A DNA stretch of 64,000 nucleotides from Dyadobacter jiangsuensis (lineage in GTDB: Bacteria; Bacteroidota; Bacteroidia; Cytophagales; Spirosomataceae): contig NZ_PYAS01000003.1 of NCBI RefSeq assembly GCF_003014695.1, positions 372,001 through 436,000 of the forward strand. The letters are read 5' to 3'. Position numbers and translations under genes: made by a program. Below are positions 25,013 through 33,214 of this stretch, piece by piece (position 1 is the first letter of the stretch; every line of letters begins with the position of its first letter). The notes under the pieces were generated by a model. The model was not told the DNA's origin. It made no database searches and saw nothing but the letters and a program-made list of their open reading frames with translations.

Positions 25013-27709
25013 ATGAGAGAAAAAAACAACAGGGCATTTCCTTCGATTATCCGGTCGAACGGGGCGGATGCCAGCGCGGAGGTCAAATTGCAAAACGCGT
25101 CGCGCCACGACGAGTATTTTGTTTACGCCATGCTGGAAACCAGTGAGGAAGGAATCACCAAGGTAACTGCCGATGAGCGTTTACTGAAATTCGGACGTAA
25201 TGAAGTGCAGCACCAGAAAGCGGCTACATGGTATAAACAGCTGCTTCATTCGTTTATCAATCCATTCATATCCATTTTACTCGCCATTTCAGCGATTTCC
25301 TTCGTCATCGATGTATGGCTGCCGCCGACGGAGGAACGGGATTATAAAACGGTGATTGTCGTTGGGATTATGGTTATTGTGAGCGCATTGCTCCGGTTTG
25401 TTCAGGAGTACCGGAGCAGCAAGGCAGCGGAGGTCCTGAAAAGTATGGTGAAAACAACGGCATCGGTTCTCCGCAAATTTCGCGGCAAGATCGAATTGCC
25501 GATCGAAGAGCTGGCTCCCGGTGACATCGTTTTCCTTTCGGCGGGCGACATGGTACCTGCCGACTGCCGCATCACGCGCAGCAAGGACCTTTTCGTGAGT
25601 GAGAGTATGCTCACCGGGGAAGCACTCCCGGTTGAGAAAAATCACCTTGCGATCCGGGACGCCGACAAAATGCGGCCAATCGATTTGAATAACCTCGCTT
25701 TCATGGGAACCAATGTAGTAAGCGGATCGGCCATGGCAGTGGTGGTTGCAACAGGCTCCGGTACCTATCTGGGCAACATCAGCAAATCCATCACCAGTGA
25801 GCGGCCTGAAACCAGCTTCGACAAGGGCATCAACAAGATCAGCTTTCTTTTGATCCGCTTCATGCTCATCATGGTGCCGGTGATCTTTGTCATGAATGGC
25901 CTGGTGAAAGGCAATTGGGGGGAAGCTTTGCTTTTTGCCATCGCGGTGGCGGTAGGACTCACCCCGGAAATGCTCCCGATGATCGTTACCGCTAACCTCG
26001 CAAAGGGTGCCATGAATATGAGCAAGCGGAAGGTGATCGTGAAGCGCCTCAATTCCATTCAGAACATCGGTGCGATGGATGTGCTCTGTACGGACAAAAC
26101 CGGGACATTGACAATCGACAAGATCGTGCTGGAAAAGCACCTGAATGTCTTCGGTGATGAGGATGATGAAGTACTTAAATGGGCCTATCTGAACAGTTTT
26201 CATCAGACAGGACTAAAAAATCTGCTGGATCAGGCTATCCTCGATCACGCGGAGCTGCATAATTACCTTGCCGCGGAAGAACATTACAGGAAGGTGGACG
26301 AACTCCCCTTCGATTTTCAGCGTCGCAGGATGTCCGTAATCCTGAAAATGCACAACGGGAAGCATCTGCTCATCTGCAAGGGAGCTGTGGAGGAAATGCT
26401 CGAACTTTGCAGCAGCGCATTCGACCCGGGCGAAGACCGTAGCCTCCATGTTGAAAACGACAGGATCATTGCGATGGACGAAACCATGCGCAGAACCGTG
26501 CTGCAAACGTCCGGGAAGATGAATGAGCAGGGGTTGAGGGTGCTGCTGGTCGCTATTCGTGAGTTCAACGGAACCCATCCGCTGACCTACTCGCTGAATG
26601 ACGAACGGGACCTGACGCTTACCGGTTTTATAGGCTTCCTGGATCCCGCCAAACCGTCGGCCCGGCCGGCCATCGAGGCATTACAAAAACTGGGGGTGTC
26701 GATCAGGGTTCTTACAGGCGACAATGCGACGGTAACCCGCAAAATTTGCAGTGACATCGGCATTCCGGTGAGCGAAATCATTGATGGCGCCGAGCTTGAA
26801 CAGATGTCTGATGAACTGCTCGCCGGAAAAATAGATGCTGTATCCGTGTTTGCCAAACTCACACCGATTCAGAAAGTCAGGGTGGTGAAGCTGCTGCGAA
26901 GCAATGGGCACACGGTAGGCTTTTTGGGAGATGGTATCAACGACGCCGCTGCATTGAAGGAAGCCGACGTCGGTATCAGCGTAGATACCGCAGTGGACAT
27001 CGCCAAGGAGAGCGCGGACATTATCCTGCTGGAAAAGGATTTGCTGGTGCTACGCAAAGGTGTGATATATGGAAGGCGCACATTCGGGAATATCATTAAG
27101 TACATCAAAATGACGGCGAGCAGCAATTTCGGCAACATGTTCAGCATGCTCGGCGCGAGCGCGTTCCTGCCTTTCCTGCCAATGCTTCCCGTTCATTTGC
27201 TGGTGCAGAACCTTTTATATGACATTTCCCAAATTTCCATTCCGTGGGACCAAATGGATGAAGAATTCCTGCAAAAGCCCAAAAAGTGGGATGCGAATGG
27301 CGTTTCCAGGTTTATGCTCCTGATTGGTCCAATCAGTTCCATCTTCGATTTCGTAACTTTTGCCGTAATGTTCTTTGTTTTCAAAGCCAATGCACCCCAA
27401 CACCAAATGTTGTTCCAAAGCGGATGGTTTGTCGAAGGACTGCTTTCCCAGACGCTGGTCATACATATGATCCGGACGCGCAAAATTCCTTTCATCCAAA
27501 GCTGGGCGGCCGCACCGGTAGTAGCGCTTACCTCGCTGGTCATGGTGGTGGGAGTACTGATACCATTTTCTCCGTTTGCCGGGGCATTGCGGCTCACTCC
27601 GCTCCCTGCCGCATACTTTCCGTGGCTGCTTGGTATCCTGATCTCGTATTGCCTGCTCACGCAGTGGGTTAAAGGCTGGTTTATCAAAAAGTTTAGTGCG
27701 TGGCTTTAA
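25013..27709 (+). CDS. mgtA: Magnesium-transporting P-type ATPase (P3B, MgtA/MgtB type)
   Basis: An 898-residue Mg2+ importer. A cation-ATPase N domain comes first, then about ten membrane helices and an actuator with the TGEALP loop (SMLTGEALPVEKN). The phosphorylation motif is DKTGTLT near residue 361, and the hinge is FLGDGINDAAALKEADVGISVD. The stretch VGLTPEMLPMIVTANLAKGA before the phosphorylation site is typical of the MgtA/MgtB group. It uses ATP to bring Mg2+ in down or against its gradient when external Mg2+ is low. It is probably in one transcript with mgtC and under the adjacent two-component system (inference). Confidence 0.92.
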   Translation: MREKNNRAFPSIIRSNGADASAEVKLQNASRHDEYFVYAMLETSEEGITKVTADERLLKFGRNEVQHQKAATWYKQLLHSFINPFISILLAISAISFVIDVWLPPTEERDYKTVIVVGIMVIVSALLRFVQEYRSSKAAEVLKSMVKTTASVLRKFRGKIELPIEELAPGDIVFLSAGDMVPADCRITRSKDLFVSESMLTGEALPVEKNHLAIRDADKMRPIDLNNLAFMGTNVVSGSAMAVVVATGSGTYLGNISKSITSERPETSFDKGINKISFLLIRFMLIMVPVIFVMNGLVKGNWGEALLFAIAVAVGLTPEMLPMIVTANLAKGAMNMSKRKVIVKRLNSIQNIGAMDVLCTDKTGTLTIDKIVLEKHLNVFGDEDDEVLKWAYLNSFHQTGLKNLLDQAILDHAELHNYLAAEEHYRKVDELPFDFQRRRMSVILKMHNGKHLLICKGAVEEMLELCSSAFDPGEDRSLHVENDRIIAMDETMRRTVLQTSGKMNEQGLRVLLVAIREFNGTHPLTYSLNDERDLTLTGFIGFLDPAKPSARPAIEALQKLGVSIRVLTGDNATVTRKICSDIGIPVSEIIDGAELEQMSDELLAGKIDAVSVFAKLTPIQKVRVVKLLRSNGHTVGFLGDGINDAAALKEADVGISVDTAVDIAKESADIILLEKDLLVLRKGVIYGRRTFGNIIKYIKMTASSNFGNMFSMLGASAFLPFLPMLPVHLLVQNLLYDISQISIPWDQMDEEFLQKPKKWDANGVSRFMLLIGPISSIFDFVTFAVMFFVFKANAPQHQMLFQSGWFVEGLLSQTLVIHMIRTRKIPFIQSWAAAPVVALTSLVMVVGVLIPFSPFAGALRLTPLPAAYFPWLLGILISYCLLTQWVKGWFIKKFSAWL

Positions 27710-27776
27710 ATGTATGTTGATATACGCGGCAAAGCGGGCAATCATTTAAATTTACCCGGATAAACAACCTATCGTT

Positions 27777-28415
27777 ATGAAAGCTTTGATTATCGGCGCT
27801 ACCGGCGCCACGGGTAAAGATTTGGTAAACACTTTGCTGCGCGATCCGGATTATACGGATGTCGTGGTATTTGTTCGCCGGGCAACGGGGGCCAAGCATC
27901 CTAAATTGACGGAAATTCTCACCGATTTTGACAAAATGGATCCGATAGCGGAGCAGATCAATGGGGACGTCTGGTTCTCGTGCCTGGGAACTACCTTGAA
28001 AACTGCTGGCTCGAAGGAGAAGCAGTGGCATATCGATTATGAAATCCCGCTCGAATTTGCCCGGATCGCCAGGCGGAACGGCGTTGCGCAGACGGTGTTG
28101 TTGTCGTCCTATGGCGCTTCCCCGGATAGTAGGGTGTTTTATTCCAAAATGAAAGGGGAGCTGGAAGAACGGATCAAAGGCCTGGGATTTGAAAAACTGG
28201 TCATTTTCAGGCCCGGCCTGCTGCTCCGCAAAAATACCGACCGCCTGGGTGAACGGATAAGTGCTGGTGTGATACGTTTCCTGAACGGGTTGGGAATCAT
28301 TAAAAAGTTCCGCCCTATGCCCACGGAGCTATTGGCGGAAAAGCTTGCCAAAACGCCCAAGGTTTGCGGAAATGGCGTGCACGTGATAGAACTGGACGGA
28401 ATTTTTGAGGTGTGA
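27777..28415 (+). CDS. NAD(P)-binding oxidoreductase, atypical SDR (TIP30/HTATIP2-like)
   Basis: A 212-residue Rossmann-fold protein. It has MKALIIGATGATGKDLVNTLL at the N terminus, WFSCLGTTLKTAGSKE, LLSSYGASPDSRVFYSKMKGELEE and IFRPGLLLR, as in the small atypical SDRs of the HTATIP2/TIP30 group. Tyr and Lys in FYSKMKGE could form the YxxxK pair. It stands alone, 67 bp after mgtA and about 190 bp before the next SusC gene. The biochemical role is unknown. Confidence 0.82.
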   Translation: MKALIIGATGATGKDLVNTLLRDPDYTDVVVFVRRATGAKHPKLTEILTDFDKMDPIAEQINGDVWFSCLGTTLKTAGSKEKQWHIDYEIPLEFARIARRNGVAQTVLLSSYGASPDSRVFYSKMKGELEERIKGLGFEKLVIFRPGLLLRKNTDRLGERISAGVIRFLNGLGIIKKFRPMPTELLAEKLAKTPKVCGNGVHVIELDGIFEV

Positions 28416-28539
28416 CCGGCCGGTTTGCTGTTGGCAGGGCTAAAAGCAGGTCTTGGAATATGCCGTCAAAATATTATATTTTTTCTAAGCATAATAACAA
28501 AATAAATTGCAATAAAAATTAAAGAATATCATAACAAAA

Positions 28540-28570
28540 TTTGGTTATTTGGTCTACAACAATATATTTG
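28540..28570 (+). promoter_or_regulatory. Bacteroidetes housekeeping promoter of the second susC
   Basis: TTTG (28540-28543), exactly 19 bp, then TATATTTG (28563-28570), a full match to the Bacteroidetes consensus TTTG-N19-TAnnTTTG. The expected transcription start is near 28577, 30 bp before the ATG. Confidence 0.8.
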
Positions 28571-28595
28571 TTTGTAGTAACGAATAATAACCAAA
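28540..28595. promoter_or_regulatory. Nested palindrome around the susC promoter (candidate operator)
   Basis: TTTGGTTATT (28540-28549) pairs with AATAACCAAA (28586-28595), and inside it CTACAA (28554-28559) pairs with TTGTAG (28572-28577). Both dyads are centred near 28566, on the -7 element. The outer arm includes the -33 element. A protein bound here would cover the promoter, so repression is likely. The rest of the 28416-28606 spacer is very AT-rich. Confidence 0.55.
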
Positions 28596-28606
28596 CCTAA
28601 CTTGTT

Positions 28607-31600
28607 ATGAGAAGAATTTTTCCGCTAATGCTTCTGGCATGGCTGGCTTGCTGGCTACCTGCGACAGCACAGGGCGTCAGGATTACCGGCAAGGTAACCA
28701 CCACGGATGACGCCTCACCCTTGCCGGGTGCCTCGGTGCAGCTCAAAGGCACCAACGTCGGTACCCAAACCGATTCGGAAGGAAGTTATGCGATCGAGGT
28801 GCCGTCGTCCAGTTCCGTCCTGGTATTCAGTTTCGTGGGGATGGTAGCGCAGGAAATAGTGGTAGCCAACCAGAGCACCATAGATGTCAAACTTGCGAGC
28901 GATGTCCGTGCCCTCAGTGAGGTAATCGTGACTGGTTACGGCTCGCAAATCAAGCGGGATGTTACCGGCAATATCGCCCAGGTGAAAGGTACCGAAATCC
29001 AGAATATGCCGGTGACGAGCGTGGATGCGGCCATTCAGGGACGTGCGGCCGGGGTGTACGTCAATAGCGGTACGGGCAAGCTCGGGCAGGCGATCAACGT
29101 GCGCGTGCGGGGCAATTCTTCCATCAGCGCGAGTAGCCAGCCGCTGTATGTGGTCGACGGAATGCCCGTTACCACGGCCGACCTGAGCAACAATGGCGGA
29201 TCCACCAACCCATTGTCGGACATCAACTCCAACGATATCGAATCCATTGAAATCCTTAAAGATGCGTCTGCCGGGGCTATTTACGGCTCCCGGGCGGCTA
29301 ATGGCGTGGTGCTGATCACGACCAAGCGGGGAAAGGCCGGAAAAACCAACGTGAGCCTGAACTACCAGCTGGGTTCCTCGGAAGCAACGCGCCGTGTGAA
29401 ATTCCTCAATGCAGATGAGTACGTGAAGTTCTACACAATGGCGGCCAATAACCGCGATCGTATAGACGGTACCGACACCCAGGATCCCGATTCTTACACG
29501 CAATACATGCTCGGGGCTGGCGGTTTCCTCGAATATTACAGCCTGGGTACTTACAATACCCCCCAGCAGCAGAACTACTCCTGGCAGGATCAGGCTTTTC
29601 AGAAAGGCCCGATGCAGCAGCTTGACCTGCAAGTGAACGGCGGAAGTGAGAAAACGAAGTTTTTCCTTTCCGGGCAATATCTGGACCAGACAGGTACGTT
29701 GGTGGGGAATAAGCTGCAACGCATTTCGGGGCGTATGAATCTCGACCATCAGGCTTACAAATGGTTGCAGGTGGGATTGTCGATGGGCCTTGCGCGTACG
29801 GTGAACCGACGCCTGCCGGGGGATAATGCCTTCTCGAACCCGCTTCAAATGGCCGCGCTCACTCCGCTGACGCCATTCACGGACCCTAAAACGGGCCTGC
29901 CCGCAGGAACGCCTCCCGGCGACGTGAACGTGCCGCTCTATTTCAATCCGATGATCTCGATCAACTACGCGAAATTCGAAGCGACCTCGTTCCGCAACCT
30001 GACCAACGCTTATGCGCAGATCAACATTCTACCGGAACTGAAATTCCGCAGCGAACTGGGGATCGACCTTCTGAACCAGAATGAAGAAGGGTATTACCAA
30101 AGCCAGAACGTACGGAATGTGAGCACGGCGAGTAGCGGTTTGGGTAACAACTACGCCACCTTTGTTACCAATTATAATACCAACAACTTTTTCTCCTATG
30201 ACAAAACGCTGGGCTTGCATGGCATCGGGGCCACATTGGGGATGTCCTACCAGCAATCGCAGCGGAAATTGAGCTTCGTGGAAGGCACGCAGTTTCCGTC
30301 CGACTCCTATAAAAAGATCGCCAGTGCGGCTACCAAATCGGATGGAAGCACTTCGGAAACCAACTTCCGTTTCTTGTCCTATTTCCTGCGGATGAACTAC
30401 AAGTTTGCCGATAAATACCTGTTGTCGGCCAGTGCACGTATCGATGGCTCGTCGCGTTTCGGGGTCAATTCGCGGTACGGATTCTTCCCTTCGGCCTCAT
30501 TGGGCTGGGTGCTTACCGAGGAAGGTTTTCTCAAAAACAACAATGTGCTCAGCTTCCTGAAACTGCGCGGCAGCTACGGGTCGACGGGTAACTCCGAGAT
30601 CGGAGACTTTCCGCAATTGGGGCTTTTTGCCGGGGACGCGGGTTATGCAGGCTCGGCCGGGCAGCGCCCGTCGCAGATCGGCAACCCGAACCTGAAATGG
30701 GAGACGACCCGCCAGGCCGATTTCGGTGTAGATTTCGGCTTGTTCAACAACCGGATCAACGGGGAGATCGACTATTATGTCAAAAAAACAAACGGGCTTC
30801 TGCTCGAAGTGAATGTACCGGCGACCTCGGGTTTCTCGGTTCAGTACGCCAACGTAGGCAAGCTGGAAAACAAAGGATTTGAATTTGTGCTGAATACCCA
30901 AAATACCGTGGGCGCATTCCGCTGGACGACCTCGCTGAACGTGGCCAACAACAAGAACAAGGTAACCGACATCCAGGGTCAGGTGATCGAAGGCGGTATC
31001 CGCAGTATGAGCCGCGTGATGGAAGGCCAGCCCGTGGGGGTGTTTTACACCGTCGAGTATGCAGGTGTGGATCGGGCTAATGGCAATGCATTGTTCTATA
31101 AAAATACCCCGAACCCCGACGGAACCGTCGACAGGTCCACTGTTACCAACAGCGGCTACAACAGCGCTCAGCGGGTAGTGGCCGGTAATCCGAACCCCAA
31201 ATTTGTGGGCGGTATTACCAACACGTTTTCCTACAAGGGAATCGATTTGAGCGTCTTTTTCAACGGCGTTTCCGGCAACAAGATCAACTTCTACGGGGTA
31301 GGGCAATACTCGTCGGCCAACGGAATCTACGAGGATAACCAGACGGCCGACCAGCTGAATGCCTGGACGCCCGAAAACCCGGATACCGACGTCCCCGAGG
31401 CCCGTTTCTACCGGGGTAATGGCAATCAGGCATCCACGCGCTACATTTTCAACGGTTCGTATCTCCGGTTGCGGTCGATGACATTGGGCTATAACCTGCC
31501 TACGGAACTGGTACGCCGCATTAAAATGGAGAAAGTGAGGGTGTATGTCTCGGCGCTGAACCTGGCGACTTTCACCAATTACAAGGGTTGGGATCCCGAG

Positions 31601-31711
31601 GTCAATACCGATGACCTGAGCGAGAAAGACAGCAAATTCGCACTCGGCAATGACTTTTACACCGCTCCTCAGCCGCGCACGTTGCTGGTTGGCATCAATG
31701 TCGGATTTTAA
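28607..31711 (+). CDS. SusC-family TonB-dependent transporter without STN domain
   Basis: A 1034-residue outer-membrane transporter. A signal peptide (cleaved after ATAQG, about residue 23) is followed at once by a CarboxypepD_reg-like domain (about 25-100, ITGKVTTTDDASPLPGASV), then SEVIVTGYGSQ, the plug (SIEILKDASAGAIYGSRAANGV, about 212-233) and the barrel. There is no STN domain, and no sigma/FecR pair lies nearby, in contrast with the SusC proteins at 2531 and 35015. Expression is expected to depend on the ordinary promoter and palindrome just upstream. susD follows after 15 bp. Confidence 0.95.
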   Translation: MRRIFPLMLLAWLACWLPATAQGVRITGKVTTTDDASPLPGASVQLKGTNVGTQTDSEGSYAIEVPSSSSVLVFSFVGMVAQEIVVANQSTIDVKLASDVRALSEVIVTGYGSQIKRDVTGNIAQVKGTEIQNMPVTSVDAAIQGRAAGVYVNSGTGKLGQAINVRVRGNSSISASSQPLYVVDGMPVTTADLSNNGGSTNPLSDINSNDIESIEILKDASAGAIYGSRAANGVVLITTKRGKAGKTNVSLNYQLGSSEATRRVKFLNADEYVKFYTMAANNRDRIDGTDTQDPDSYTQYMLGAGGFLEYYSLGTYNTPQQQNYSWQDQAFQKGPMQQLDLQVNGGSEKTKFFLSGQYLDQTGTLVGNKLQRISGRMNLDHQAYKWLQVGLSMGLARTVNRRLPGDNAFSNPLQMAALTPLTPFTDPKTGLPAGTPPGDVNVPLYFNPMISINYAKFEATSFRNLTNAYAQINILPELKFRSELGIDLLNQNEEGYYQSQNVRNVSTASSGLGNNYATFVTNYNTNNFFSYDKTLGLHGIGATLGMSYQQSQRKLSFVEGTQFPSDSYKKIASAATKSDGSTSETNFRFLSYFLRMNYKFADKYLLSASARIDGSSRFGVNSRYGFFPSASLGWVLTEEGFLKNNNVLSFLKLRGSYGSTGNSEIGDFPQLGLFAGDAGYAGSAGQRPSQIGNPNLKWETTRQADFGVDFGLFNNRINGEIDYYVKKTNGLLLEVNVPATSGFSVQYANVGKLENKGFEFVLNTQNTVGAFRWTTSLNVANNKNKVTDIQGQVIEGGIRSMSRVMEGQPVGVFYTVEYAGVDRANGNALFYKNTPNPDGTVDRSTVTNSGYNSAQRVVAGNPNPKFVGGITNTFSYKGIDLSVFFNGVSGNKINFYGVGQYSSANGIYEDNQTADQLNAWTPENPDTDVPEARFYRGNGNQASTRYIFNGSYLRLRSMTLGYNLPTELVRRIKMEKVRVYVSALNLATFTNYKGWDPEVNTDDLSEKDSKFALGNDFYTAPQPRTLLVGINVGF

Positions 31712-31726
31712 CATTGTATTCTCATC

Positions 31727-33097
31727 ATGAAAAAGAACAGATATATCATGCCGGCCCTGCTTTCAGCCATGCTGATGGCCACCGGCTGCGACAACAGGCT
31801 GGATGTTCAGCCCACCCAAAGTATCGACGAAAATGTGGCATTGGGCACCTCCCGCGATGTCGAGGTGACGCTCATCGGGTGTTACGACGGCTTGCAGGAT
31901 GTGGACGTATACGGCGGGGCGTTTCAATATGCGTCGGAACTGCTTGGCAATGCCGACGAGCTGGGCTTCGGTGGCACGTTTCAGAACCTGCTCGAAATGT
32001 ACAACAAGGAGATGACCACCAACAATGCCACTGCCACTACCACCTGGCGTGATTCGTACGTGGCGATCAATCGTTGTAACAATGTGCTGTCGGCGCTGGA
32101 TATCGTCGATGAAGACAAGCGCGCGCGCATCGAGGGAGAGGCCAGGTTTATCCGCGGGTCCATTTACTTTGACCTGGTAAGGCTTTATGCCAAAACCTGG
32201 GGAGATGGCGACAATGCGTCCAATCCGGGCGTTCCGTTGGTATTGAAACCTACACGCGGCGTTACCGATGCCGATAAAATCCCCCGGAACCCCGTAGCGG
32301 AAGTGTATGCGCAGGTATTGGAGGACCTTACCAAAGCCAAATCGCTGTTGCCCGAAAGCAATACTATTTATGCCACCAAATATGCGGCATCGGCGCAGCT
32401 CTCGCGCGTGTACCTGATGCAGGGCAACTACGCCGCCGCGCGCGACGAGGCCAATGAGGTGATCGCATCGGGTGCATTCTCGCTTAACTCCACATTCGAG
32501 TCGCTCTTTTTTACGTTCCTGGACAACGGCGGGGCTAATCCGGAGGAATACATTTTCTCGATGATCGTGACCCAGCAGGACGGTACCAACGACATGAACA
32601 CGTTCTTTGGAACGACCATTTCCGCAATCCCCGGAACCGCTGGCCGCGGTGATATCCGTGTGTTGGCCAAGCACAGGAGCCTGTACGAAACAGGTGATAA
32701 AAGAGGGGCGTTTTTTGTGACTACCAACAACACATTTACGCAGAAACACCTCGACAAATTCGGTAATGTGCTGCAATTCCGCCTCGCGGAAATGTACCTG
32801 ACGCGCGCAGAAGCGAACCTGCGGCTCAATACCCAGACCGGCGCCGCACCGCTGGCCGACCTGAACCTGATCCGCACCCGCGCAGGCCTGAAAGCGGCTA
32901 CCACAGCCACAATAGAGTCGGTGCTGAAAGAGCGGCACCTGGAACTCGCATTCGAGGGCCATACCTTGCACGACCTCAAACGTACACGGCAGAACGTGGG
33001 TACTTTAGCTTACAATTCGCCCAAGCTGATCATGCCGATTCCGCAGCGGGAAATGGATGTGAACAAGCAGCTGGTTCAAAACCAGGGTTATAATTAG
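31727..33097 (+). CDS. SusD-family glycan-binding lipoprotein (RagB type)
   Basis: A 456-residue lipoprotein, partner of the SusC above. The signal peptide has lipobox MATGC (Cys21), then DNRLDVQPTQSIDENVAL. SusD landmarks include RFIRGSIYFDLVRLYAKTWG, AAARDEANEVIASGAFSL, RLAEMYLTRAEANLR and RHLELAFEGHTLHDLKR. It is shorter than the SusD proteins at 6114 and 33215, with a length normal for the family. There is no glycosidase in this two-gene locus, so its substrate cannot be inferred. Confidence 0.94.
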   Translation: MKKNRYIMPALLSAMLMATGCDNRLDVQPTQSIDENVALGTSRDVEVTLIGCYDGLQDVDVYGGAFQYASELLGNADELGFGGTFQNLLEMYNKEMTTNNATATTTWRDSYVAINRCNNVLSALDIVDEDKRARIEGEARFIRGSIYFDLVRLYAKTWGDGDNASNPGVPLVLKPTRGVTDADKIPRNPVAEVYAQVLEDLTKAKSLLPESNTIYATKYAASAQLSRVYLMQGNYAAARDEANEVIASGAFSLNSTFESLFFTFLDNGGANPEEYIFSMIVTQQDGTNDMNTFFGTTISAIPGTAGRGDIRVLAKHRSLYETGDKRGAFFVTTNNTFTQKHLDKFGNVLQFRLAEMYLTRAEANLRLNTQTGAAPLADLNLIRTRAGLKAATTATIESVLKERHLELAFEGHTLHDLKRTRQNVGTLAYNSPKLIMPIPQREMDVNKQLVQNQGYN

Positions 33098-33105
33098 CAG
33101 ATTAG

Positions 33106-33132
33106 CCGCCCCTCAAAATCAGGAGCGGTTTT
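33106..33132 (+). terminator. Intrinsic terminator of the second SusC/D locus
   Basis: CCGCCCCT (33106-33113) pairs with AGGAGCGG (33121-33128), one mismatch, loop of 7, followed by TTTT. It begins 9 bp after the susD stop. Confidence 0.75.
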
Positions 33133-33144
33133 CGTGAATCAATC

Positions 33145-33191
33145 AAAATGCCGAACGGTGACAGGTTTTGTCTGCTACCGCTCGGCATTTT
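33145..33191. terminator. Bidirectional terminator between convergent SusD genes
   Basis: AAAATGCCGAACGGT (33145-33159) and ACCGCTCGGCATTTT (33177-33191) form a 15-bp stem with one mismatch, with A and T runs at the two ends and an inner GACA/TGTC stem in the loop. It lies 24 bp beyond the stop of the minus-strand susD and can serve both directions. Confidence 0.85.
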
Positions 33192-33214
33192 GGCATTCTT
33201 TCGGGAGGTCGTTC

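Noticed and set aside
28715..29848. 377-codon open frame on the minus strand
   Set aside because: Also antisense to the SusC gene at 28607; composition is that of a complementary frame.
30497..31714. 405-codon open frame on the minus strand
   Set aside because: Antisense to the SusC gene at 28607-31711, with no family resemblance.
31763..32971. 402-codon open frame on the minus strand
   Set aside because: Antisense to the SusD gene at 31727-33097, without domain or start context.
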